The notes: generated from the sequence alone by a model not told the origin. Positions 1-7,275 are shown, numbered from the stretch's first letter. The stretch is 10,402 nt of DNA from Opitutus sp. GAS368 (GCA_945906115.1 CAMDQP010000029.1:1-10402), one strand, 5' to 3'. Program-made: numbers and translations.

Positions 1-662
1 AAGCCTTCGCTGGCGCCCGCGAGAATAAGGGCCCGCGCCTCTATCTCATCAGCACTTCGCGTGCCTACGGTAATAAGCCGGGCACCATTCTTCAGCGCTG
101 CGTCTCCGCTTCCGAAGGGAGCGCCATCATGGTTAAGTTTGGTGACGCCCAAAAGGGCACCAACACGGTTAATGACCTGCACAACTATGACGACCTTTAC
201 GTCGGTATGCCGGTGAGTGGCCGCGGGCTTCCCGACGGCGTCACGCTTGTGACGATGCCGACCTTCAAGGAGATTATCGATCCCGAAGATCCCGAGAAGA
301 AGCGCAAGAAGCGCGTCGTCGACAAGCAGCTGACCATCTCCGCTCCGGTGCTCGAAGATTCCACTAACGCGGTCTTCGCCTTCACCCCGCTCATCCAGGC
401 GGTGGGTACGCTCGCCAAGGATTCCAAAGTTATCGACGATGTCTCGGGCTCGATTGACCTCAAGCCCGGCATGATTGTCGTGGATGGACGCTTCCCCTTA
501 GCCACCAAGGTAATCTCGGTGGCCCCGAACAAGGCCGCCGCTGGCTTCTTCACGGTCGAAATGTCGGCGCCCTCTACCGCCGCAGCGGCCAACTCGGTCC
601 TACGTTTCCGCGCGGCTGCTTCGTCCACGGGCAATACCCGCGGTGCCGGCCCTACTCGCTAA
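1..662 (+). CDS. VWA-like protein C-terminus with two phage-tail-type beta-repeats (5' end outside window)
   Basis: The reading frame is open from the first bases and ends at TAA 660-662, so the gene starts upstream. An internal ATG at 129 is not the real start, because the codons before it encode a conserved segment. That segment (PRLYLIST, then RCVSASEGSAIMVKF; window residues 11-46) aligns with the C-terminal strands of the two VWA-like proteins that follow (PRLYLFTV...ACVAASGG and ALYLFSTR...DVSGGKF). After it comes a region of about 170 residues absent from those paralogues. It holds two diverged copies of a unit with the pattern 'VGMPVSGRGLPDGVTLV ... LTISAP ... FAF' and 'KPGMIVVDGRFPLATKVISV ... 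VEMSAP ... LRF'. Similar units occur in phage tail and large surface proteins. The first copy has a charged insert (KKRKKR) in its hairpin. The tail is Ala/Ser/Gly-rich. An extracytoplasmic or surface role is inferred; the exact function is unknown. Confidence 0.8.
   Translation, partial: AFAGARENKGPRLYLISTSRAYGNKPGTILQRCVSASEGSAIMVKFGDAQKGTNTVNDLHNYDDLYVGMPVSGRGLPDGVTLVTMPTFKEIIDPEDPEKKRKKRVVDKQLTISAPVLEDSTNAVFAFTPLIQAVGTLAKDSKVIDDVSGSIDLKPGMIVVDGRFPLATKVISVAPNKAAAGFFTVEMSAPSTAAAANSVLRFRAAASSTGNTRGAGPTR
141..611 (+). repeat. Two diverged protein-level repeats of phage-tail type
   Basis: Copy A is about 141-383 and copy B about 405-611, encoding window residues 47-127 and 135-203. Each runs: G-(T/S)-x-x-V leader, then (V/P)GM-x-V-x-G-R, an 'xP-x-(G/A)-(V/T)' turn, a strand, then (T/E)(I/M)SAP, about ten residues and a final strand ending F-x-F or LRF. 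The resemblance is in the protein; the DNA copies have drifted apart. Copy A carries an insert of roughly 20 charged residues between its strands. The pattern matches what I know of repeat units in phage tail and bacterial surface proteins; this is recognition by eye, not a profile match. Confidence 0.6.
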
Positions 663-681
663 GAGTTGTTCCATCGGTCTG

Positions 682-711
682 AAAGGCGAAGCCACCCGGC
701 TTCGCCTTTTT
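682..711 (+). terminator. Intrinsic (Rho-independent) terminator
   Basis: A perfect 12-bp stem pairs 682-693 (AAAGGCGAAGCC) with 698-709 around the loop ACCC, followed by a T run at 707-711. It lies 20 bases after the stop of the first VWA-like gene and is the clearest terminator in the window. It separates the upstream gene from the next VWA-like gene, which therefore needs its own promoter. Confidence 0.92.
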
Positions 712-735
712 GGTGCCTAGGGCAAAGCCCCCACG

Positions 736-756
736 CGAAAAAACAAAATATAGTTC
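736..756 (+). promoter_or_regulatory. Possible promoter for the secreted VWA-like gene
   Basis: An A/T-rich patch stands out in otherwise GC-rich DNA between the terminator and the 801 start. It contains TATAGT at 749-754, a reasonable -10 hexamer. No good -35 hexamer is seen 16-18 bases upstream. Its position just after a strong terminator and about 47 bases before the gene fits a promoter, but the sequence support is weak. Confidence 0.3.
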
Positions 757-800
757 CAAGGTCCCTCGCCCGCTCGCACTATTGAAACAACCCCACCCCG

Positions 801-1559
801 ATGAAGCCTCCCCAGATTTTCACGATCCTCGCGCTGGTCTTGCTCTCCGCCTTCGCCCACGCGGCCAAGACCGGCGGCGCGACTGGGGGCGGCGACGAGC
901 CGGCTCCGCGCATCGCGGTCTACCTGGATTGCTCTGGCTCGATGGCGCCCTACCTCGAAGCCGTCGAGGCCGAGGTCCGGAAGCAGTTTCCCGACGCCGA
1001 CGTGTTCAAGGTGCCCGCCATCAAGGTCTGGGTCGACGGCACCGTGGTCCGTGGCGGCGTGGCGTCCGTGCTGCCGCATAAGCCCGCTCCTGCCGGACCA
1101 AGAGTCAGCCTCGACCCAAGTCGCCTCAGCCCGACGGGTAAGGAGATCCTGGCCCGCTATGCAGGTAATTTCGAAGTAGGTTCCGTCGGCGCCTGGGTGG
1201 ATATCCTGCGCACCGAGAAGCGCTACGACGCGCTGGTAATCTTCTCCGACTTCAACGATCAGGTGCTGCAGGTTCGCCCCGGCCGGCCGCTGCTGCAGAC
1301 TTACTTCGACGACGCCGGGCAGCGCTCCCTTCCCGAGGCGGAAATCAAGGATGACCGCACTGTCGCCGAGAAGGCATGGGAAGACGTCTGGGTTGGTTCC
1401 TTCGATCTCGCCAATGCTGGCAAGGCTCCCGCACTCTATCTTTTCTCCACGCGTAATCCGGCCAGTCGGATCTTGCAGAAGTCGGCCGATGTCTCGGGCG
1501 GAAAATTCACGCTCATCGACTGGCTTCGTCCCGACGGCCCGCCTAAGCCTGCGAACTGA
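801..1559 (+). CDS. Secreted VWA-like protein (252 aa)
   Basis: The N-terminus is a signal peptide: basic start, hydrophobic core at about residues 6-18, and an AHA cleavage site at 19-21, which predicts export. After a short Gly-rich linker the VWA-like (Rossmann) domain begins with a strand ending in D43-C-S45-G-S47, the DxSxS metal (MIDAS) motif. G-S128-V-G-A-W may supply the third ligand, with Ser in place of the usual Thr. The strand ending FSD150F supplies the last Asp. The spacing D43 to D150 is normal for a VWA domain. The C-terminal ALYLFSTR...SGGKF segment is shared with both neighbouring paralogues. VWA domains usually bind protein partners through a metal ion; the ligand here is unknown. 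The ATG at 801 is chosen because it gives a complete signal peptide. No convincing Shine-Dalgarno site precedes it. Confidence 0.85.
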   Translation: MKPPQIFTILALVLLSAFAHAAKTGGATGGGDEPAPRIAVYLDCSGSMAPYLEAVEAEVRKQFPDADVFKVPAIKVWVDGTVVRGGVASVLPHKPAPAGPRVSLDPSRLSPTGKEILARYAGNFEVGSVGAWVDILRTEKRYDALVIFSDFNDQVLQVRPGRPLLQTYFDDAGQRSLPEAEIKDDRTVAEKAWEDVWVGSFDLANAGKAPALYLFSTRNPASRILQKSADVSGGKFTLIDWLRPDGPPKPAN

Positions 1560-1591
1560 GGCCTGTTCCTGAGGTCATCCTGCGGTCGGGA

Positions 1592-1597
1592 TATAGG
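1592..1597 (+). promoter_or_regulatory. Possible -10 element before the membrane-anchored VWA-like gene
   Basis: TATAGG lies in the 93-base gap between the two complete VWA-like genes, about 56 bases before the start codon at 1653. The sequence CTGAGG at 1569-1574 is at a suitable distance but matches a -35 hexamer poorly. No terminator-like hairpin is seen in this gap, so read-through from the gene upstream is equally possible. Confidence 0.2.
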
Positions 1598-1652
1598 GTG
1601 AACCTGTGCGCTTGCTCGCTTGATGCGGGCCATGGGTTCTTAGCCTTGTGGG

Positions 1653-2738
1653 ATGGATCATCCCGAGCCTTTTGTGGCCGGTCAGCGACGCGCTCCGGCG
1701 CGTTCATGGCGCGGCCTCCTGCTATCGTTGGGCATGCATGGCTTACTCGTCGTTATCGCTTGTTGGGTCGTGTTCCATGAGCCCACGCCCCCGCCTAAAC
1801 GGGAGTTCACTTCGCATGCGGTGGCCGGGGGCAAGTCGGGCGGGCCAGCGGCGACTCATCCCGTTCAACGTAAGCCGAAGGTACCGACCCCACAGAAACG
1901 GCTCACTTCGAAGTCCGCCAGCGCGACCTTGGTGCTTCCGCCGATGAAGGCGATGACGCCGGAGATAGGGTTGGCCGGTCTGTCCGGCGGACAAGGGAAG
2001 GGCGGCTTCGGGCGCGGGATTGGCTCTTTCGGCGGCAATGGTCTCGGCACCGGCTTAGGCAACCGAGCCGGCTTCGTAGGCCGACCAGTGATGGGCGCCT
2101 TCATCCGTGCGAAGCGGGTGGCGGTCTATCTCGATTGCTCGGGTTCGATGCGCTCCTATCTGCCAAGGGTTGAGGCGGAGATTCGGAAGCAGTTTCCTGA
2201 CGCCGATGTGTTCCGGTTTGACGGCGCCCGGGTCGTCGGCTTGGGGGACATGGTCGTCTTCGGGCGACGTTTCCACGGCGTCGCACCTCGCCTGCGCGAG
2301 GGTCCGACGCAGACCGCGCTCGAGACTTTGACGCCGAACGGTCGCTCCGTGCAGGCCAAGGTTCGGACCGCCTGCGAGAAGGGCTCTTTGGGCGCGTGGA
2401 TGGATCGGCTATTGGCGGAATCCTATGACGCTTTAGTGGTCTTCTCCGATTTCCAGGATGGCGTCAGGCTCTATGAAACGAAGAAGGGCGAACCGAAGAT
2501 GGTCTATTCGGATAGTTCCTATCATAAGGTCGGTGGCGTCCAGAAAGGACATACCCGTTGGCAGCGGGAGTGGCTGGAGGCCTTCGGCAAGGCTCCGCAG
2601 GGGGCCGGTCCGAGGCTTTATCTCTTTACCGTCCAGCAGGAGCCGCAGGTTTTCCTGCAGGCTTGCGTGGCGGCCTCCGGCGGCGCCTCGATCTCGGTGT
2701 CCTGGCTGAAGAAAGGCGCACGCAAGGCGTCGCCTTGA
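1653..2738 (+). CDS. VWA-like protein with TonB-like N-terminal membrane anchor (361 aa)
   Basis: A basic N-terminus (RR, R, R at residues 12-20) leads into one membrane segment at about 22-41. Within it S25-x3-H29 matches the Ser-x3-His pair of the TonB transmembrane helix. A Pro/Lys-rich stretch follows (44-83), as in TonB periplasmic spacers, then a Gly-rich linker (106-148). The VWA-like domain starts at about 155 with D161-C-S163-G-S165 and continues with KQFPDADVF, GS245LGAW and FSD266F. It is closely similar to the protein encoded just upstream and ends with the same LYLFTV...SGG strand. The predicted topology is inner membrane with the VWA domain in the periplasm. No TonB C-terminal domain is present, so it is not TonB itself. 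The ATG at 1653 is preceded only by a weak purine run. The next gene begins about 37 bases downstream, so the two may share a transcript. Confidence 0.85.
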   Translation: MDHPEPFVAGQRRAPARSWRGLLLSLGMHGLLVVIACWVVFHEPTPPPKREFTSHAVAGGKSGGPAATHPVQRKPKVPTPQKRLTSKSASATLVLPPMKAMTPEIGLAGLSGGQGKGGFGRGIGSFGGNGLGTGLGNRAGFVGRPVMGAFIRAKRVAVYLDCSGSMRSYLPRVEAEIRKQFPDADVFRFDGARVVGLGDMVVFGRRFHGVAPRLREGPTQTALETLTPNGRSVQAKVRTACEKGSLGAWMDRLLAESYDALVVFSDFQDGVRLYETKKGEPKMVYSDSSYHKVGGVQKGHTRWQREWLEAFGKAPQGAGPRLYLFTVQQEPQVFLQACVAASGGASISVSWLKKGARKASP

Positions 2739-2775
2739 CGGTTGCACCCTTCGGCGGGACGGTTTGGATAGGCGG

Positions 2776-3195
2776 ATGGCCCCATTCACGGTAGATTACC
2801 GCGCTAATTTCTCCGACACCGACGCCGCGGGCATCGTGCATTTCTCGACGGTCTTCTTCTGGGTCGAGGCGACCGAAGAGGCCCTCTTCCGTCAGCTTAA
2901 GCTGCCGTTCCTCCGCACCGAAGGCACGAAGCTGATGGGCTTCCCCCGCGTGCGCGTGGAGTGCGACTTCCTTTTCCCGATTTACCGCGAAGACATCGTC
3001 ATTGTCTCCCTTACGCCGATCGAGATCGGCGACAAGAAGCTCGTCTGGGGTTTCGAAGCCGCGGTCGGCGAACGCGCCGTCGCCAAGGGTGCCCTGACGA
3101 CCGTCTACGCCTGGCGTGAAGCCCAAGGTCCCATGTCGGCTGCGCTCGTGCCGCTCGAGATCAAGACGGCGCTGCAAAAGCATTTCGGCGTGTGA
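2776..3195 (+). CDS. Acyl-CoA thioesterase, YbgC/4-hydroxybenzoyl-CoA thioesterase family (139 aa)
   Basis: This is a single hotdog-fold domain of typical family length. The signature near the N-terminus, F12-S-D14-T-D16-A-A-G19-I-V-H22, is the catalytic loop of the 4HBT/YbgC group, in which the Asp at position 16 is the expected catalytic residue. FFWVEATEE follows at the start of the long central helix. These enzymes hydrolyse acyl- or aroyl-CoA thioesters in the cytoplasm; the substrate cannot be read from sequence. No tol-pal or menaquinone genes are visible here to narrow it. The ATG at 2776 places the first strand normally; a TTG at 2764 would add four residues (MDRR) and cannot be excluded. 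The stop codon overlaps the next start (TGATG), implying translational coupling with the membrane protein downstream. Confidence 0.88.
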   Translation: MAPFTVDYRANFSDTDAAGIVHFSTVFFWVEATEEALFRQLKLPFLRTEGTKLMGFPRVRVECDFLFPIYREDIVIVSLTPIEIGDKKLVWGFEAAVGERAVAKGALTTVYAWREAQGPMSAALVPLEIKTALQKHFGV

Positions 3196-4589
3196 TGGCC
3201 GACGCGGCGAACCAGTCGGGAGGCGTTTCCGGGTTCGGTTTGGCCATCGTGGTTCTCGCTGCCTTACTCTGGTCAACGATCAGTTTCGTTCCTCCCGGGC
3301 CTTTGCATGCGGACGAGGCCGTCCAATGGTCTCTCGCCAAGGAGCTCTCTGAGGGCACGCCCTACAGCTCTAATCAGGACAAGTTCCATGGGCCGACGCT
3401 GGCGACCGCTTTGCTCATTACGGCCAAGCTGACGGGCACCGCGCCGATGGACATGGACGAACATTATCTCCGCAGCGTCGTCTCGATCTTTCTTGGACTC
3501 ATGGCGGCCGCCGCCTTGATCTTGCCGGGCGCTGGGCGATCGGCCCGTTACGCCACCGCCGCTTTCGTGGTGCTCACGGGCGGCTGCACGCCGTTTGGCT
3601 ATTACTACATTCAGGAGATGCTTCTGGTCGCGGGCTTCGTCTGGGGCGTGTCCCTGTGGATGCGCGCCGAAGGGTCGCCGCCTGACTCCCGATGGTGGGT
3701 ACTCTCCGGTGCGGCTTTTGGTTTCGCCCTCGCCTGCAAGGTCGCCGCCGCGGCTTACTTATTTCTGTTTATCGTGGCCTTGCTGCTGCTGCGTCGGTTC
3801 GTCCCCGACCGGCGCTGGCTTCGTTTCGGTTTTGGCCTGGTCGCTTCCTGGGCATGTTTCCAATCCGTCGGCTTTACGGATCTCGATGGCCTGGTGACCT
3901 GGTGGGTGCAGCTGGCCAGGGCCCTCGGCGTCGCCAGCGGCCATTCTGAAGACACCTTACTCGCCGCCAGTCTGGCGCCATGGGGCTGGGCCGCGGCTTG
4001 GTTGGCGGTCTTCGTGCTGGCTCGCTCCGGGTTTTCGCGCTTCGCTTGGCGGAGCCGGCATGAGGCTGACCTGCCGTGCCTGGTCGCCTGCCTCGTCTTT
4101 CTTTTCCACCTCGCCTTGCCCTACAAGACCCCGTGGCTCCTACTGCTGGCCTTCTCTCTGCCCCTGACGCTCGCCTTGCCGTATCTTCTGATCGGACGAA
4201 CCGTACGGGCGATGGTGATCGCCCCCGCCTTAGTGACGGTCGCGCTAATTGCCCAGTCGTCGCTGTCTTCGCATTCGCGTACGAGGGTCGAAATCCCTGA
4301 CTTCCAGCCCAAGGTCGCGAAGATGGCCAAGGCTTACGGCGATAAGTTCTACATCGCTGTCGAAGGCGGGCATTATTGGCCGCTCCCTTATTATCTCCGG
4401 GCGTACCGGGTCGGCTATGGCGATTTCCCGCAGGCCGCCAAGGCGCCCCTTCGCCTGATTCCGGCGACCGATGCCAGCGAGCCGGTCATCCCGGGCTATG
4501 TGGTCTCAAGTCTTACCCTCCGCGACGGCGGCGACCGCTATTGGGTGCTGGTTGCCAAAGGCTACGAAAGCGTTTTCATCGGCAAGTAA
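3195..4589 (+). CDS. Polytopic membrane protein, TIGR03663 (Agl23)/GT-C glycosyltransferase-like (464 aa)
   Basis: Many hydrophobic segments, the first at about residues 14-31, are followed by a loop carrying H38-A-D40-E41, the acidic pair typical of the first outer loop of GT-C/PMT-type glycosyltransferases. H65-G-P, YYYIQEMLLVAG and a C-terminal H393-Y-W-P-L-P-Y-Y-L-R402 motif match my memory of the TIGR03663 family ('flippase activity-associated protein Agl23'). A polyprenyl-linked sugar transfer or flipping role in the cell envelope is therefore inferred. Substrate and direction are unknown. The start ATG at 3195 shares its A with the TGA stop of the thioesterase; a GTG at 3192 would add one residue. 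The spacing to the next gene is three bases, so the three genes look like one translational unit. Confidence 0.75.
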   Translation: MADAANQSGGVSGFGLAIVVLAALLWSTISFVPPGPLHADEAVQWSLAKELSEGTPYSSNQDKFHGPTLATALLITAKLTGTAPMDMDEHYLRSVVSIFLGLMAAAALILPGAGRSARYATAAFVVLTGGCTPFGYYYIQEMLLVAGFVWGVSLWMRAEGSPPDSRWWVLSGAAFGFALACKVAAAAYLFLFIVALLLLRRFVPDRRWLRFGFGLVASWACFQSVGFTDLDGLVTWWVQLARALGVASGHSEDTLLAASLAPWGWAAAWLAVFVLARSGFSRFAWRSRHEADLPCLVACLVFLFHLALPYKTPWLLLLAFSLPLTLALPYLLIGRTVRAMVIAPALVTVALIAQSSLSSHSRTRVEIPDFQPKVAKMAKAYGDKFYIAVEGGHYWPLPYYLRAYRVGYGDFPQAAKAPLRLIPATDASEPVIPGYVVSSLTLRDGGDRYWVLVAKGYESVFIGK

Positions 4590-4592
4590 GCC

Positions 4593-5528
4593 ATGGAAGA
4601 CACCCCTATTATCCACAACTTCTCGCACGAGGCCTTCGGCTCCCGTTTCTGGGTGCGCATCGCCTCTGAAGACGGCGTCTACGCGCGCAATGCCGCCGAG
4701 GCGCTTTTCCAGCTGCTCGACGACCTCGATTTCCAGACCGACCGCCGTCACGATAGCGGTCCGGTCATGTCGATCAACCAGATGCCCGAAGGGGCGATGG
4801 TTGCCACCTCCGAGCACGTGCAGGCGCTCTGGAATTTCTCGAAGGACGTCGGTGCCGACACCGGCAAGGCGTTCGACGCCACCGCGGGCGCCTTGTTTAG
4901 CTACTGGAAGAACCGCGGCGAGATGGCATTCAATCCCGACGACCACGCCTGGACGCAGATCATGTCGGCCTACCGCGATGGCGAGTTCCGCCTCGATGGC
5001 TGCGAACTTCATTGCGTCAAGTTCGGCGCCGCCGTCGACTTTGGGGCGATCGTCCGCGGCTACGCGCTGGACCGCATGGCCGACATGCTCGAGAGCAGCT
5101 GGGGCATCCACCGCGCCCTGCTGATGGCTTCGGGTAGCGTGACCCTCGCCCTTGACCCTCCTGGTGAATCCACCGGCTGGCGTATCGGCGTCGGGGCCAA
5201 CTCTGAGATCAAGCTCTGCCGCTTCGCCATGGCCAGCAAGACCGCCGACACCACGCACGGCAATCTCGTCGACCCTCGAACGGGCCAGGTGGTGTCGCTC
5301 CCAGGTTCAGTGCGCGCTATCGCGACTTCCGCGCTCGAGGCCGAAGGCCTGGCCATGGCCGGCGCTGTCCTCAGCGCCTCCGAGGCCGAAGAATTCGTGA
5401 ATCGCGGCTGCAGTCGCGGACTCTGGCTGCCGGACGGCACCAAGCTGGGTTCGGTGACGTATTTTGAAGTGACCGATCGCCCGGCGCCCGAAGCTAAACC
5501 GACCTCCTCGGAGGAAGCGGCTACTTGA
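4593..5528 (+). CDS. Diverged ApbE-family (FAD:protein FMN transferase-like) protein (311 aa)
   Basis: ApbE landmarks appear in order: FGSRFWVRI (residues 15-23), a DDLDFQTDRRHDSGPVMSIN-type segment ending in IN, FDATAGAL (94-101), VDFGAIVRGYALD (148-160), HGNLVDPRTG (222-231) and SALEAEGLAMAGAVL (246-260). ApbE enzymes transfer FMN from FAD to a Thr in flavoprotein targets such as RnfG or NqrC, using Mg2+. Several key positions differ here. The usual Asp of the ADxLxT motif is Glu251 and the Thr is Met255; the Lys of GGIAKGYAVD is Arg155; and the GG(D/N) loop reads ASGS. The protein also lacks a signal peptide or lipobox, unlike most ApbE proteins, so it is probably cytoplasmic. It could be an active variant or a relative with another job. 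It starts three bases after the preceding gene, and its stop overlaps the convergent TPR gene. Confidence 0.8.
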   Translation: MEDTPIIHNFSHEAFGSRFWVRIASEDGVYARNAAEALFQLLDDLDFQTDRRHDSGPVMSINQMPEGAMVATSEHVQALWNFSKDVGADTGKAFDATAGALFSYWKNRGEMAFNPDDHAWTQIMSAYRDGEFRLDGCELHCVKFGAAVDFGAIVRGYALDRMADMLESSWGIHRALLMASGSVTLALDPPGESTGWRIGVGANSEIKLCRFAMASKTADTTHGNLVDPRTGQVVSLPGSVRAIATSALEAEGLAMAGAVLSASEAEEFVNRGCSRGLWLPDGTKLGSVTYFEVTDRPAPEAKPTSSEEAAT

Positions 5529-7275
5529 GCTTGATTTCGATGTCCCGCAGTAAGGTCTCACGGTTGCCGGAGAAAAGGTAGACGTCGGAGCCGAGGCGCC
5601 GCAATGCGGCCTGCAGGACTTCCTTCGACGGACGGCGATTCAGCATCAGTCGGCGCAGGTAGGTCTCGAGGTCGGCCGCAATGCGCGGGTGGTCGAGCTT
5701 CAGCTGCACGATCTGCTGCAGCACGGCCTGATTACTCTCATTTTGCAGGTGGGCCTGGATGAGCACGTCGTTGGCCTCGTCGTAGCGCTGGGCGACGATG
5801 AGCTTGCGGCTCGCCGAAATCAGCACCTGCGGCGGCACCTTCCGATTCTGCATCAATTTCTGCAGGTTGATGGAGCCAATCTCCGTCTGGCCGTCGGCGA
5901 AGTAGGCAATGGTGCGCAGGGCCTCGAAGGCCATGCGCGTCTCGGCGACCCACTGGTCGCGCTCCGCCTGCTTGTAGAGGTCGTCGACCAGTAGGATGGT
6001 CTCGCGCGCGCGGCCGGCGTTCAGGAGGCACTCTACGTGGACCAGGTCGAAGCGGACGCGATTGGTGAAGCGGCGCTCCTTGGCGAGCTTCGCGAGACGG
6101 GCAGTGAGGGCGACGTCGGCGACTTCGTTACCGAAGCGCGCGAGGTCGAGCATCGCCTGCTCTTGATTTCCGTAGCGGGCGATGGCCTTTTCCGTGATGG
6201 TCGAACGGGCGCCACGGTTGGCGTCGCCAGGTAGGAGGTAGAGCGATTGGATGAGCGGGCCGGGTTTGTCCGGCATGCTGATGGCCATCAGGTCGAGGCA
6301 GTCCTTGGCGCGTGACAGCTCGCCGCTTTCTTTCAGCCAGCGGGCCTTCATCTCGAGGAGCCGGATCCCGGCGGGATAGGCCGCGAGGGCGGCATCGAGT
6401 TCGGCCAGAGCGCCGCCGCGATCGCCGCTCTCCCAGAGAATCTGGCAGTTGAGCAGATAGCCGTCCGCGGTCTGGTCGAGTCGGTAGTCCTTGATGAACT
6501 TCAGGGCCTCGGTGAAGTTTCCGCGCAGGAAGTGGGCCTGGGCGGCCGCGAGCCGAAGGTCTGCCTGGATTTCAGGCGATACCTCCTTGTCGTCCAGGTA
6601 CTTGGTCGCGATTGCGATCAGGCGCGCATCCTGATCGAGCATGAAGCAGCGGTTGATGTATTGGCGGAAATAGTCGGGGTCCTTCTTGGCGAAGACGAGC
6701 GACTCCTCGAGCAGCTGATAGGCGTCGAGGGGGCGTTGGAACTGGAAGAATAGGTCCGCGCAGAGCCGCTGGGCCTCGAGATTGGCCGGGGCGAGCTGCG
6801 CCCCGGTGCCGATGTAGCGCGCGAACTCGGCGTAGTCCTGCCGGGCGAGCGCGGCCTTAGCGACGCTGACGAAGTATTCGCCCTTGCGGTAGAGATGCGC
6901 GGACCGACCGTACGAGTCCTTGACCGTAAGAAGCTTCTCGCGTTCCCGGAGGCGAATCTGTTCCTTGCCGCGGAAGAGGTTGGTGGCGGAGTTGACCGCG
7001 GTGTCCGGCAGGTAGAGGTACATGTCGGCCCGGCGCGTGGTCGGGATCCCGTTCATGAAGCGCTCCTTGAAGTAGTTCATCTCCGACAAGGCTACCCAGA
7101 GAATCAGCAGGAAGACCGGGAAGAGCAGGGCGATTCGCTTCCAACTTGGGCGATACTTCCGTTCTTTGTAGCCGATGGTCTCGACGATGACCATACCCAG
7201 CAGGATAGGGTAGCTCGAGCGTGAGCTCTGCCCTTGGCCGGTGACGTAATGGGGGTCGGCGGACATGCCTACCAC
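5521..7275 (-). CDS. Membrane-anchored TPR-repeat protein (584 aa)
   Basis: One hydrophobic segment (about residues 48-64) follows a strongly basic stretch (KERKYRPSWKR), predicting a single-pass inner-membrane protein with its large C-terminal part outside the cytoplasm. Beyond residue 120 the sequence is nearly all amphipathic helices with TPR-like spacing (for example LARQDYAEFARYIG, LAELDAALAAYPAG), ending in a Leu/Arg-rich tail. TPR arrays act as protein-binding scaffolds; no enzymatic motif is seen and I do not recognise a named family. The start is uncertain. GTG at 7275 is preferred because AGGA lies five bases upstream; ATG at 7266 or ATG at 7194 (just before the basic stretch) are alternatives. 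The gene lies 43 bases after the DUF255 gene on the same strand, so co-transcription is likely. Its 3' end overlaps apbE by 8 bases. Confidence 0.78.
   Translation of the reverse strand: MVGMSADPHYVTGQGQSSRSSYPILLGMVIVETIGYKERKYRPSWKRIALLFPVFLLILWVALSEMNYFKERFMNGIPTTRRADMYLYLPDTAVNSATNLFRGKEQIRLREREKLLTVKDSYGRSAHLYRKGEYFVSVAKAALARQDYAEFARYIGTGAQLAPANLEAQRLCADLFFQFQRPLDAYQLLEESLVFAKKDPDYFRQYINRCFMLDQDARLIAIATKYLDDKEVSPEIQADLRLAAAQAHFLRGNFTEALKFIKDYRLDQTADGYLLNCQILWESGDRGGALAELDAALAAYPAGIRLLEMKARWLKESGELSRAKDCLDLMAISMPDKPGPLIQSLYLLPGDANRGARSTITEKAIARYGNQEQAMLDLARFGNEVADVALTARLAKLAKERRFTNRVRFDLVHVECLLNAGRARETILLVDDLYKQAERDQWVAETRMAFEALRTIAYFADGQTEIGSINLQKLMQNRKVPPQVLISASRKLIVAQRYDEANDVLIQAHLQNESNQAVLQQIVQLKLDHPRIAADLETYLRRLMLNRRPSKEVLQAALRRLGSDVYLFSGNRETLLRDIEIKLK

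Noticed and set aside
129..131. ATG as the start of a separate 177-residue gene
   Set aside because: The frame is open upstream to the window edge, and those codons encode the conserved C-terminal strands of the VWA-like paralogues, so this is an internal Met.
5505..5520. CCTCCTCGGAGG palindrome near the end of apbE as a terminator
   Set aside because: It allows only a 4-bp stem with a 4-base loop, lies inside coding sequence and has no T run.
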